From the NCBI GenBank assembly GCA_018824205.1, contig JAHJGX010000189.1, positions 1-37,973 on the forward strand: a stretch of 37,973 bases of DNA. Direction: 5' to 3'. The notes under the pieces are model-generated. The model saw nothing but the letters and a program-made list of their open reading frames with translations. It was not told the origin of the DNA and did not search any database. Source of the stretch: a bacterium. Its GTDB lineage: Bacteria > Fidelibacterota > UBA2242. Made by a program: the position numbers and the translations under genes. Below are positions 7,371-16,242 of this stretch, one piece after another; within the stretch, counting starts at the first letter, position 1, and every line of letters begins with the position of its first letter.

Positions 7371-8255
7371 TCAAATTAAAGAGAAATATTTAACTGTTTT
7401 TAATTGCCACAGTAATAATCTCATTTGTCCTAAAAAATCAATGCTTCCATTTCGGAAAGATCGAATCTTCCGGATGAACTCTTTTGTAGAAAACCAGCTA
7501 TCTGTTAACACATATTGGGACATAAAACCAAAACGCAAAGCTCGTTTTATCATTGCCAGTCCATTTTCTATTTTGCTCTTCTTCAACTCCCGGAAACGCT
7601 TATATCCACAACTCTCCCTGGGTCTTGCCTTGCGATAGCGGGCTTGTAATTCGCGCTTACTAAATCCATAAGGGCGTTTTTGGTTCTTTCCTTTTTCATT
7701 GTGGAACGAAAAATCCAATGGAATAGTGCTTATCCCATCCCAATAACACAAGAATAATCCCTTCATTCCCAATAGGTACTTGTGAAGCACATGGTCAAAT
7801 ACTTTTCCAATGGCTTCCAAGCGTTTCCCTTTTTTCGGCTGAATGGTATCATCAAGGATTAAACAGGTAGTTGTTTCTTTGTAATATTCACGGCGCTTCT
7901 CTTGCGATAATGCCTTGAACCGCTGGGCAACCATATACAGTAGTTTGCGCCAGTTGTAAAAGGGGTTGTTCTTCAATCGAAATAATACATCCTTGTGAGC
8001 CTGAGTCATACGGCTGAAACCACTATGATAAAAAGATCTGACACTCGTAATGGAAAAAAAGGGAAATAAAATAAGCAAATTCAGAATGTGTCCCGCCTTA
8101 AACCCCTGTTGTTTTGAGATACCACTCCGTGCCGCAAGTGTCCCCAACTTGAATTGCTTTAATATAGTGAATAAGGTATCGGCAATTTTGTCCTTTTTAC
8201 CTATAATTGTTTTGGCGATTTCTTCAATATGGACTAAATTTGTGTCGTTAATCAT
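7371..8255 (-). pseudogene. IS4-family transposase, N-terminal part (frameshifted)
   Basis: The 294-residue N-terminal part of a DDE transposase. It carries the first catalytic Asp in CLILDDTIQPKKGKRLE, a motif typical of IS4 relatives, and the second in QYVLTDSWFSTKEF. After GQMRLLLWQ the frame quickly ends in a TGA. The continuation (LTIKQGKTKLEISKRPKP) is found in a different frame from 7389 to 7201. With the second break near 7205, the whole gene spans 6554-8255 and would encode roughly 565 residues if repaired. Two independent breaks argue for real decay and against a programmed frameshift. Confidence 0.9.
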
Positions 8256-8367
8256 TGAAAATGCTCCTTTCTGGAAATGTGTTTTTAACTAACTGTAATT
8301 TAACCAGTTAGGAGCATTTTTCAAACTGTTTTCTGATCGCTATGTCTCTGTTTTACAAATATTTAAC

Positions 8368-8387
8368 AGGGTGCGAAACTTAAGTAA
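8368..8387. repeat. Right terminal inverted repeat and target site of the IS4-family element
   Basis: AGGGTGCGAAACTTAAGTAA is the exact reverse complement of the left end at 6534-6553. The ACTTAAGT copy at 8378-8385 is the partner of 6536-6543. Confidence 0.85.
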
Positions 8388-8514
8388 GGAGTGAAATGAA
8401 ACCATTCAAAACAGTGTTTTTAATGAAAAACCATTATTGAATGAAATTAGTTGCTATTGCCAGGACGATGAGTGTGGGAAAAATGAGAAAGGTTGTTGTT
8501 TTTAGTGCCAACTA
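8388..8514. other. Non-coding gap between the IS4-family element and the MotB-like gene
   Basis: No gene or terminator is seen. A 25-codon ATG frame at 8440-8517 on the plus strand lacks a ribosome site and overlaps the end of the MotB-like gene, so I do not call it. Confidence 0.4.
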
Positions 8515-9195
8515 TTAATTACCGTTTATCGGGGTGATATCGGCATCGATGAAGATTTCAACCCGCCGGTTTTTTGAGCGACCTTCCGGGGTTTCATTGC
8601 TGGTGATCGGGCGAAATTCTCCATATCCCAAGGCTGAAAATTTTCCTTCTTCAACTCCGGATACCGCACTCAGGTATTTGACTACCTCTAACGCCCGGGC
8701 AGAACTGAGTTCCCAGTTGCTGGCGTAGCGGCCGCCACGGATCGTCCAGTTGTCCGTATGGCCTTCGACACGGATTTCCACATTTAGATGATGGTTACTT
8801 TTTCGTAACGCGTCATGGAATCCTTTCAATTCAGGATCGCCTCTAACGCCAAGCAATCTTGATTGCTGGATAGTATGGCCGATATGATCGAGAAGGGGCC
8901 GCAACGCCGCGGTAATTTGAGCGGAATTGATATCGAAAAAATATTCGCCGCTAACAGTCAACTGAACACCTTTAGTTGTACGCTGAATATTTATATTTTT
9001 ATCAAGAGCCTGTTCGGCCACATAAGAATCCAACTTCTGTTCAGTTTCGGATAACAGCATATCCAGCATTTTGTAGATATTGCTTTCAGCTTCATTCAGA
9101 ATTACGATCATGAGGATGAAGAAGGTCAACAATAGTGTTACCATATCTCCATACGTTGTAATCCAGGTGCCTTTTGGGGCGGTTGATTCCTTCAT
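8515..9195 (-). CDS. MotB/OmpA-domain protein (orphan stator-like)
   Basis: A 226-residue inner-membrane protein with the MotB layout. A short cytoplasmic start is followed by one membrane helix (about residues 12-33), whose TWITTYGDMVTLLLTFFILM carries Asp17. That Asp sits where flagellar MotB has its proton-conducting residue. The periplasmic OmpA-like peptidoglycan-binding domain occupies about 85-220, with VEGHTDN, the NWELSSARA segment, GYGEFRP and the terminal NRRVEIFI strand. MotB normally pairs with MotA encoded directly upstream, but none is visible; the upstream neighbour is a TPR protein 31 bp away. It may work with a MotA elsewhere or in a gliding or energising complex, as TolR/ExbD-type proteins do. 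The latter is inference. The IS4-family element lies just downstream. Confidence 0.88.
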   Translation of the reverse strand: MKESTAPKGTWITTYGDMVTLLLTFFILMIVILNEAESNIYKMLDMLLSETEQKLDSYVAEQALDKNINIQRTTKGVQLTVSGEYFFDINSAQITAALRPLLDHIGHTIQQSRLLGVRGDPELKGFHDALRKSNHHLNVEIRVEGHTDNWTIRGGRYASNWELSSARALEVVKYLSAVSGVEEGKFSALGYGEFRPITSNETPEGRSKNRRVEIFIDADITPINGN

Positions 9196-9225
9196 AAAAT
9201 AGTCAAATCCGTTGTGCTAAATCTA

Positions 9226-9861
9226 TTACATTCCATAAAGAACGTCAAGATAATCAATTACTGCCATCAGGGTTTCAGCGTAACTATTATAGGATTGATC
9301 GTTATATTTCCATGTAGATGAGTCGTTTTGAGTGATTGATATAGCCGGTTCAAGAATTATGATTTGATCATAGGATCTGGTCAAATTTCCGGTATGAAAA
9401 TACGCCATGGCGAGAATCAGATGGAGGTCCCGGTAATTTATCAGTGGCTTGTGTTCAAAATAGTAATTTGAATTAGAGGAAAGAACCGTTTGGGCTTTAC
9501 TGATTGCTGAGGAAAATTGCTGATTTGCCTGGTACGCAATTGCCAGCCCGGCAATGGGATCAAGACCGGAATTACCGTAATATATTGCGGCGTTGAAGTC
9601 GCTGATTGCATCGGGTACATCACTCATCAATAATGATGACCAGGCTCTGCCATGGAAGGCTTCAGAATTTCCGGGACCTGCATCAATTGCCTCATCGAAT
9701 TTTACATAGGCAGCCTGATATTCATTATCTTCGAAAAAGTCCCAGGCTATTGGTATAATGCTTTCGGCATTCGGAACAGTCTCTTCATAAATAGAACATT
9801 TGAAAGCCATAGCCAGAACACAAAACAATCCGATGATTTTTAGGCGAAGTCCCCTTGTCAT
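9226..9861 (-). CDS. Secreted TPR-repeat protein
   Basis: A 211-residue protein with a hydrophobic N-terminus (about 7-20) ending at Cys22. The lipobox would be AFKC, with Lys just before the Cys, which is poor. A lipoprotein is thus possible but ordinary secretion to the periplasm is as likely. Residues 35-170 form three to four TPR-like helical pairs (FEDNEYQAAYVKFDEAIDAGPGNSEAFHGRA; DAISDFNAAIYYGN; HLILAMAYFHTGN), which usually make protein contacts. Its ATG overlaps the stop of the upstream T9SS-sorted gene (ATGA at 9858-9861), showing translational coupling. The MotB-like gene follows after 30 bp. The three genes probably act together at the envelope. Confidence 0.75.
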   Translation of the reverse strand: MTRGLRLKIIGLFCVLAMAFKCSIYEETVPNAESIIPIAWDFFEDNEYQAAYVKFDEAIDAGPGNSEAFHGRAWSSLLMSDVPDAISDFNAAIYYGNSGLDPIAGLAIAYQANQQFSSAISKAQTVLSSNSNYYFEHKPLINYRDLHLILAMAYFHTGNLTRSYDQIIILEPAISITQNDSSTWKYNDQSYNSYAETLMAVIDYLDVLYGM

Positions 9862-11570
9862 TTTACCAGAACCATTTTTTTTGTTTCACTAAATTGCCCA
9901 TATCGGATTGTGTAATAATAGATTCCACTCGCAAGCCGGGAGCCGCTCCAGTGCAAGGAATATCGGCCGGGAACCAGTGACCGGTCAATAACCGTTTCAA
10001 CTTTCCGGCCAAGAATATCATAGACGATTATCTGTGTGACAGCACCTACTGATGTTCCATACAATTCGGGCAGATGAAATGATATAACTGTTTCGGAATT
10101 AAAGGGGTTGGGATAGTTTTGTGCCAGTGAAAAATAATTCGGAAGCCTTTCAGCGATTTCAGGAGCATTGGGTTTGAGAGCAAATTTGCCAAGTTTATCA
10201 ATATATGTCCAATACCGGGTGTTTTCGGTATTGGAATAAGTTTTTAAATATACCCAGTTTTGCTGTTGCCACTCAAATATACCAGTCTGCTGATCCTCAC
10301 TCTTCGAGTGGAAGATTATTTTACATTTTTTCCTCAGTTGGGTGTTTGGGGCTACGAATGTGAAGTTAAGCTCATTGACATCATTTGCCTTTTTCGGAAG
10401 AGTCAATTCGGAATATTCCCCACCAATCCGGGTATTATCCGAATACGGCAAGCATAGTAAGTAATTATCAGAAAGCACCGATTCATTTGTGATTATGAGC
10501 TGTACAACCGAATCCGGGCTGTAAATTATTCCCCCGTTCATTTTGGATATGAAGGATGAACTAAAATTATATTCCGTTATTCCGATGTTTCCGCTTGTAT
10601 CGGACGCAGTGATCCGGAGCAGATGAACCCCGCTGCCTTGTAAACGATAATGAGTGTGGAAAGGAGAAGGGTCTATGCCGGACAGCAATTCAACGCTGAC
10701 ACTGTCTCCGTTAATGGTTGTAGAATCTAGCGAACCGATGGATTCATTGGGAAAAAAGTAGATATCCAGGTGTTCCGATGCCACCGGATTTTGAAAAATA
10801 CCAATCGTAAAACCCGGCGGAATAGCATCGCGGAAAATCACTCTGAAGGTATCCCGGTCGGCCAATCCATCGATATCGCTTAGTGTCAGAAACAGGGTAT
10901 CCCAACCAATAAAACCGGATGGGGGAACACAGACCAGGCTATCCATTGTGTCTGTGATTTCGACATTGGAATATATTGCACTGATGGACCAGATCAGTTC
11001 GGACAATTCGTTGTCCACATCATACCAGTAGCCGTCCAACGGCAGATAAAACGTAGTGTCCTGAACCGCACTTGTATCAGGGATTTCAGCGAGTACCGGA
11101 GCATCATTTACCGGAATGATATCAACAATAAAGGAAGCGGTTAAGGCTGAATCCAGAGGGTCCTGGACCTGTATATGAAAATACCCGCAGCTGTCAATGT
11201 CTTTATTGGCCCAGAACTTGTGAGTGTTGGTTGCCCGATCAAACCAATAAAAAACCAGTCCGGAATCTGTTGTAATGATTATTGTGAGCAGAGAATCCGC
11301 GTGGTCGGGATCGTATACTGCGTCCAAAATGAATTCATGGCTTAGATTAAGCCGGGAGTCTTCGGCAAAGTTGGTGTCCAGTGGAAACAGCAGAACCGGC
11401 GGCTCGTTTGTATTCAAAGTGATGTTCCGAGGGGCGCCGTTTAGATTGTTTCCGAAAACAGTAAATGACAAACTAAAAAGCATTATGGTTATAGTGGCCA
11501 GCCATGTTCTTAACGTTGAACTTTTAAAATGTGATGATGTATCGGGCCTTTTCTGGAAATTAATAGTCAT
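9858..11570 (-). CDS. Surface protein with cadherin-like domains and T9SS sorting domain
   Basis: A 570-residue exported protein. A long N-terminal region contains a hydrophobic signal at about residues 22-41. Two cadherin-like beta domains follow (about 55-250), with NDAPVLAEIP and DxDN-type calcium sites. The next module (about 255-470), starting FTIGIFQNPVASEHLDIYFF, is clearly related to the C-terminal module of the giant protein at 20171-33418. The end is a type A T9SS sorting domain with NYPNPFNSET at about 485-494 and the closing ETKKMVLVK strand. It should be secreted across the outer membrane by T9SS and anchored there. It is first of three coupled minus-strand genes and divergent from the big surface locus across a 280-bp gap. 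No good ribosome site precedes the ATG, so the start may be slightly downstream. Confidence 0.85.
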   Translation of the reverse strand: MTINFQKRPDTSSHFKSSTLRTWLATITIMLFSLSFTVFGNNLNGAPRNITLNTNEPPVLLFPLDTNFAEDSRLNLSHEFILDAVYDPDHADSLLTIIITTDSGLVFYWFDRATNTHKFWANKDIDSCGYFHIQVQDPLDSALTASFIVDIIPVNDAPVLAEIPDTSAVQDTTFYLPLDGYWYDVDNELSELIWSISAIYSNVEITDTMDSLVCVPPSGFIGWDTLFLTLSDIDGLADRDTFRVIFRDAIPPGFTIGIFQNPVASEHLDIYFFPNESIGSLDSTTINGDSVSVELLSGIDPSPFHTHYRLQGSGVHLLRITASDTSGNIGITEYNFSSSFISKMNGGIIYSPDSVVQLIITNESVLSDNYLLCLPYSDNTRIGGEYSELTLPKKANDVNELNFTFVAPNTQLRKKCKIIFHSKSEDQQTGIFEWQQQNWVYLKTYSNTENTRYWTYIDKLGKFALKPNAPEIAERLPNYFSLAQNYPNPFNSETVISFHLPELYGTSVGAVTQIIVYDILGRKVETVIDRSLVPGRYSLHWSGSRLASGIYYYTIRYGQFSETKKMVLVK

Positions 11571-11850
11571 TCGATGTTCAGATTATTTAATTTTAAAAAC
11601 TAAAGTTTCCTCTGTTAAAAATCAATTTTAAGTCCTTATATTTAATATAGAAAACAGAGGGCAAATCACCTATATTAAAAAACAGAGAGTTTTCAAATAA
11701 TCGACACTTAATGTAAGTTCTCAGGTCGTTCCGGGTAACTTACCATTAAATAATGTTTTTCTTGACATTGAACAGCATCAAAACTATTTTTAAAAATGAT
11801 ATGGACTCAGCGAAATTTTTCTAATTCTTTTATTATAGAAGGATTGTGTT
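11571..11850. other. Divergent intergenic regulatory region
   Basis: This 280-bp AT-rich gap separates two divergent surface-protein genes and must hold promoters for both. It contains CCTCTGTT and AACAGAGG arms spaced by about 40 bases, with a further AACAGAG copy, and the small palindrome ACTTAATGTAAGT. A promoter candidate for the plus strand is listed separately. No RNA gene is seen. Confidence 0.5.
11762..11790 (+). promoter_or_regulatory. Candidate promoter of the surface-protein locus
   Basis: A perfect -35 hexamer TTGACA (11762-11767) is followed after 17 bases by TATTTT (11785-11790, four of six matches to TATAAT). It is 60 bp before the ATG at 11851, which has an AGAAGGA ribosome site. 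This may drive the long plus-strand gene series. Confidence 0.45.
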
Positions 11851-14019
11851 ATGAATAAAATCCGCAGAAGCGTTGAATTGTGCCTGATGACATTACTAGT
11901 TTTCAGTACACTGAAGGCAGAAGATTATCGTCTGATCATCACCTATCCGAATGCCTCCAACGAATGGGGCCGCCGATTGGCTTCCGGTGAGAATAAAACC
12001 GTAATGAAGATTCAGTTTATTGATCTGGATGAAGATAATGATTATAAACTTCATCAACTAGCAGTCAGACCGTTTACTGATCAGGATGAATGGTACATTG
12101 ATTCATTACAATTGTGGAAAAATATCGATAATTATCCCGGCAGCCTGGATCGGAATTCCGATTCTCTAATCAATACCATCAATATCGTTGGTTTGGATGC
12201 AACAGCAACAAGTATGACAATGATGCCATTTTCACTTGTCGGTGAATTAAATCTGAACGATACAGCAACATTTTTTGTTACCATGGTCGCATCGGATTGG
12301 TTTACTGATGATGTCGATGATCGGGAAATAACGGATCAAAATGGAGCACAGTTGGGGATTACTGTTGAACAGCCTGATGATATTGGCATTCTTAGAACCG
12401 ATGATAATGTTGGTTCCGCAAATAACTGGGCCGGAGACGTCACGAAAGTTTTTACGGTTCAGGCAGTCAATTTACCGGTTTACATCTATAACCGGAACAG
12501 AACTGCCGAAGAAGACAGCAATATGTTTTACTCGAATTACTTGGAGCTTGATGACAGTGATGGAAGCCGGGCACAAATAATAACCGATCTGACGATTGAG
12601 GCCCATGTTTTCCTGCCGCATAATGGTAATTTGAGTGGTGACAGCCTGTCATATGCATCGTTTAAGGTTGGGTGGAATAACCAGTACCTGGCACTCGATT
12701 CGATCGCCTTCGGTGATCTTTGGGATAATAAACAATATCAGGACAATGGCTGGGAGGAAAGCGGATACGGTGAATCAACGCTGCCGGGCGATACCACTCT
12801 GTCGGTTGTTCGTTTTGAAGCTGTCGTCATCGGAAATTCCCTAAGCCCCGAAAATTATGTGAATATTGCGAATAATTCTCTGGGAATATTTTATTTCAAA
12901 GTGTTAAAACCGGGGATTAGTCCTCTGTTACTGTCTGATGTGCTGATTCTGGACCAGTGGGGAATTCCCTATCACTGTTACCGGAATCTTCAGAATGATG
13001 CGGATGATACAGCGGAGAAATACGATGCCTGGTCGAAGCAGATACTTGGCGATTTCGCCGGTAGCGCAGGAACGCTGATCGACGGTGAGTGCGATGGCCT
13101 GATTGATCCGGTGTATGACATTACTCTGTTTGCCGATTATATCTGGATGAATGCCGATTCAGCCGACTGGTACACCCGTTTTGACGTTGGTGATTCGGCC
13201 TCACATGATCCAGATGAACTCAGCCCCGATGATACGACTAATTTTTTCGATCTGATGGTGATTGGTACTAATTATTATCGGACTCTGCAAGGCGATTTCA
13301 GCCAGAAAGCAGTTGCGTTCACAGATACCCCGGAACTGGTGTTTAATGTTGCCGGGGATGTCAGCAAACCGGACATTTACCAGGCCAAACTTGATATGAG
13401 AAATATCCCGGAGTTTGTCTCAGCGCAACTCAAACTCACATTTGACCCTTTGAACTACAGGCTTAAAGAATTGACACTCGGCGACTGGGTAATCGGGTCT
13501 TCATCTCAAAATGTTTTGCTCTATTCTCCTGACGAACTAAAAAAAGGAATTGTGGATGTCAATTTTCTGGCGCTCAAAAAGCCGATTAGCGGCGAAGGTT
13601 GTTTTCTGACGGTTGATTTTGAGAAAATCGGACCCAAAACGGACTTGATATGTTTGGATTATGTCGATTTGAGAAACCGGAATTGCCAGCAAGTTGCTTT
13701 GGGTATCAAAATTCAACCGGAACCGGCCATGATATCCGACTATTTTTTGATGGAATGTTATCCCAATCCCTTTAACCCGGTTACAAATCTCAGATATTCT
13801 GTCCCCGACGGAAGTGCTGGTAATTATTGGATTTCGGTTTACGATTTACAGGGTAAGCTGGTCAGGGAATTGTCAAACAATTATCATTCTGCCGGGCAAT
13901 ACCGCCTGGTCTGGAATGGTCTGAATCATCTGAATGTCCCGGTCGGCAGCGGAATATACTTTATCCGGGTTGAAGGTGCAGAACTATTGAAAAATTATAA
14001 AATTACGTTAATGCGTTAA
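11851..14019 (+). CDS. T9SS-sorted protein with dockerin-like and cohesin-like segments (paralog 1)
   Basis: A 722-residue exported protein. The signal peptide ends near residue 23 (TLKA|ED). Residues 24-400 form beta-rich domains I cannot name. At about 411-475 two calcium-loop/helix segments occur (DGECDGLIDPVYDITLFADYIW; DDTTNFFDLMVIGTNYY), resembling dockerin or EF-hand repeats seen in FCB surface proteins. At about 503-597 lies a cohesin-like beta domain (AQLKLTFDPLNYRL, then GEGCFLTVDFEKIG). The end is a T9SS sorting domain with YPNPFNP at 637-643 and KNYKITLMR. It is the first gene of the plus-strand surface locus. The next gene, 14 bp downstream, is its full-length paralog. The likely fate is outer-membrane attachment; the binding partner is unknown. 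Confidence 0.82.
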   Translation: MNKIRRSVELCLMTLLVFSTLKAEDYRLIITYPNASNEWGRRLASGENKTVMKIQFIDLDEDNDYKLHQLAVRPFTDQDEWYIDSLQLWKNIDNYPGSLDRNSDSLINTINIVGLDATATSMTMMPFSLVGELNLNDTATFFVTMVASDWFTDDVDDREITDQNGAQLGITVEQPDDIGILRTDDNVGSANNWAGDVTKVFTVQAVNLPVYIYNRNRTAEEDSNMFYSNYLELDDSDGSRAQIITDLTIEAHVFLPHNGNLSGDSLSYASFKVGWNNQYLALDSIAFGDLWDNKQYQDNGWEESGYGESTLPGDTTLSVVRFEAVVIGNSLSPENYVNIANNSLGIFYFKVLKPGISPLLLSDVLILDQWGIPYHCYRNLQNDADDTAEKYDAWSKQILGDFAGSAGTLIDGECDGLIDPVYDITLFADYIWMNADSADWYTRFDVGDSASHDPDELSPDDTTNFFDLMVIGTNYYRTLQGDFSQKAVAFTDTPELVFNVAGDVSKPDIYQAKLDMRNIPEFVSAQLKLTFDPLNYRLKELTLGDWVIGSSSQNVLLYSPDELKKGIVDVNFLALKKPISGEGCFLTVDFEKIGPKTDLICLDYVDLRNRNCQQVALGIKIQPEPAMISDYFLMECYPNPFNPVTNLRYSVPDGSAGNYWISVYDLQGKLVRELSNNYHSAGQYRLVWNGLNHLNVPVGSGIYFIRVEGAELLKNYKITLMR

Positions 14020-14033
14020 AACGGAATCGGAAA

Positions 14034-16223
14034 TTGCGGAAACACCATTCAGGATATAAAGCGTTTCTACTGATGAGCATTCTGTGCCTCGTTGGGCCGT
14101 TGCACGCCCAGTACGGTTGGAATTTTCAGTATGCTTTGAATAATGTTACCACGCAGTGGCGTCACCTGGCTTCCGGTGATACGCTGGCGATTGCAAACTT
14201 TACATTTTCCACAGATAATCCGACTGACCCCAAAACCTATTATTTGAAGGGTTTTCGCTTATGGCCGATCACCAACAGCAGTGCTGGTTGGTTTGTGGAT
14301 GAACTCCGACTATATGTGGATCGCGGTAACCGGAGCTTTGGAGCGGACGACTCACTGATCAGCGGCGGGCTGGCAATTACGATTCCGGACCAGTCAGACA
14401 GTGTAAACGCGATCAGTTTTAATTTTAGCGGGGATTCGTTATTGTTGGTAGATAACCGTATGCTGTTTGTTGTTGGAATTGTGCATGACTGGGCAGACGA
14501 CGATCCGGAGAATCTTGAAATCGATACGACGGCCAATGGCCCTTACAGTAAATGGTTCAGCATTAAAGTGTTCAAAGAAGATTTGACCGTTACTCCGACG
14601 GTATCGAACGATATCAATCATCCCGCTGTCATACAATTTGCTTACCAGGCGATCAATCTGCCAGTGATAATTCGAAACGAATTGGCGTCATCCACCGAAA
14701 GTGACAGCGCCAACCTGAATATGTTTTACCCGAGCTTCCGGCCGGTGAACGGTACAACCGCCAGTAAGAATCAGCGAATCGATGACCTGTCTTTCTATGC
14801 GGATATTTTTCTGCCGGTAACCAACGACAGTATTGATTTAAGTATAAAATCCGCATCCTTTCAATTTGGATTCGATAACCGGATTCTGGAATTCGAATCT
14901 GCTGAGTATGGCGACGTATGGGGCAATGATGCCTGGTTTTACGTGGATACGATGGTATCACAGGTTGAATTATATGATGCAGACCACCCAGAATATACAA
15001 TTTTTCAGTATAATGCTGAATTTGGTAGCAGCGCTCTGATAAATACGGAGTTTGAGGTGATTGATTCAAGCGCGGTTATCCGCCTGAAATTCAATGTCAT
15101 CGGTCCCGGGATATCACCGATTTTTATCCAAAATATTGATATTCGCGACCGCTGGGGAGTTCAGTATCATACTTACCGGCATCTGCAGAATTATGCGGCT
15201 GTGGAATCAGGGGGAAACAGTGATCGCTTCGATGCCTGGGCGAAATATATCCTTGGGGATTATACATTCAGCGGCGGTGAAGGGATCAGCACAGCGGGGA
15301 TTTGTGATGGACAGGTAACCTGGGAAGATATTGCTCTTTTTTCCGACTATTTCTGGTTAAATCCCGCCAGCAGTCGCTGGTATAAACGTTTTGATATCGG
15401 GTCCTCGGAATCAATTTCTCCATTTCAACTTAGTCTCGATGATACTACGAATTTTTACGATCTGATTGTGCTGGGGACCAATTATCGCCGGAATTATGAA
15501 GGTGCTTTTAATCAAAAACCCGTCACACAAAACAGGGAATCACTTGAAGTTCATTTGACTTCAGATGAGTCGCCCGGCAATTTGCTGGTTCGGATAAATA
15601 TGAGACAAGTCAACGATATGCAGGCCGCCCATCTGCGTCTGAATTTTGATCCCCTGACACTTCGTTTTGAATCAATTGAAACCGGTGAATGGGTAAAGAA
15701 CATCAGTGAGAATCAATTGCTCCTGATGCCGGAAGCCTTGACTGAAAAAGGAATTATTGACCTGAACTTTGTATCACTTGGGAAATCGTTAAATGGTGAG
15801 GGCGAATTTGTTGAAATTCGACTGACCCAACTTTATCCGAATTCAGCATTACCTGAAATTACGGAAGTTGATATCAGGGACAGTAACTGTAGATCATTAA
15901 GCACGTCCGTTGTTCCTGATGTGGAAACAATCGTCGTGGAACACTTTTTCCTCTTAGAGAATTACCCGAATCCGTTCAATGGGGAAACGCAAATTTCGTA
16001 TAATATACCCAAATCCAAAGCCGGAAATTACCGCTTGATGATAGTGGACATCCGTGGAAATTCTGTTGTAACTTTCGAGGAGGGATACCACCAGGAAGGT
16101 TTATATCATCTTCAATGGGATGGCCGGAATTTCAGCGGTCAGGCAGTTGCAAGCGGCGTATATTTCCTGTATCTGAAAGGTTCGGGAATTGAAAAAAACA
16201 GAAAAATAATGTTATTGAGATAA
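14034..16223 (+). CDS. T9SS-sorted protein with dockerin-like and cohesin-like segments (paralog 2)
   Basis: A 729-residue paralog of the preceding gene along its whole length. Shared landmarks are GISP followed by a WGxxYHxYRxLQN segment, the DAWxKxILGDxxxSxG stretch, dockerin-like ICDGQVTWEDIALFSDYFW (about 423-441) and LDDTTNFYDLIVLGTNY. A cohesin-like region follows (about 516-602), then YPNPFNG at 644-650 in the C-terminal sorting domain, ending KNRKIMLLR. The signal peptide ends near LHAQ (about residue 26). The frame opens with TTG at 14034, 14 bp after the previous stop; no ATG upstream fits and the signal peptide demands this start. The internal divergence shows an old duplication. 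Both are probably co-exported by T9SS to the cell surface. Confidence 0.82.
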   Translation: MRKHHSGYKAFLLMSILCLVGPLHAQYGWNFQYALNNVTTQWRHLASGDTLAIANFTFSTDNPTDPKTYYLKGFRLWPITNSSAGWFVDELRLYVDRGNRSFGADDSLISGGLAITIPDQSDSVNAISFNFSGDSLLLVDNRMLFVVGIVHDWADDDPENLEIDTTANGPYSKWFSIKVFKEDLTVTPTVSNDINHPAVIQFAYQAINLPVIIRNELASSTESDSANLNMFYPSFRPVNGTTASKNQRIDDLSFYADIFLPVTNDSIDLSIKSASFQFGFDNRILEFESAEYGDVWGNDAWFYVDTMVSQVELYDADHPEYTIFQYNAEFGSSALINTEFEVIDSSAVIRLKFNVIGPGISPIFIQNIDIRDRWGVQYHTYRHLQNYAAVESGGNSDRFDAWAKYILGDYTFSGGEGISTAGICDGQVTWEDIALFSDYFWLNPASSRWYKRFDIGSSESISPFQLSLDDTTNFYDLIVLGTNYRRNYEGAFNQKPVTQNRESLEVHLTSDESPGNLLVRINMRQVNDMQAAHLRLNFDPLTLRFESIETGEWVKNISENQLLLMPEALTEKGIIDLNFVSLGKSLNGEGEFVEIRLTQLYPNSALPEITEVDIRDSNCRSLSTSVVPDVETIVVEHFFLLENYPNPFNGETQISYNIPKSKAGNYRLMIVDIRGNSVVTFEEGYHQEGLYHLQWDGRNFSGQAVASGVYFLYLKGSGIEKNRKIMLLR

Positions 16224-16242
16224 TCAAAAACCGGATAAGTAA

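Larger units (their letters stand above)
6534..8387 (-). mobile_element. IS4-family insertion sequence, about 1.85 kb, inactive
   Basis: The element is bounded by perfect 20-bp inverted repeats at 6534-6553 and 8368-8387 and contains one transposase gene in three reading frames. The flanking palindrome ACTTAAGT fits an 8-bp target duplication. It is inserted between the MotB-like gene and the MFS gene. The two frameshifts mean it cannot move by its own transposase unless they are sequencing errors. The intact ends mean it could still be mobilised by a related element elsewhere. Confidence 0.9.

Noticed and set aside
8440-8517. A 25-codon plus-strand frame beside the MotB-like gene
   Set aside because: No ribosome site, atypical composition and overlap with the end of the MotB-like gene.
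9226-9861. TPR protein called as a lipoprotein
   Set aside because: The candidate lipobox AFKC has Lys at the -1 position, which is unfavourable for signal peptidase II, so only a general secretion signal is claimed.
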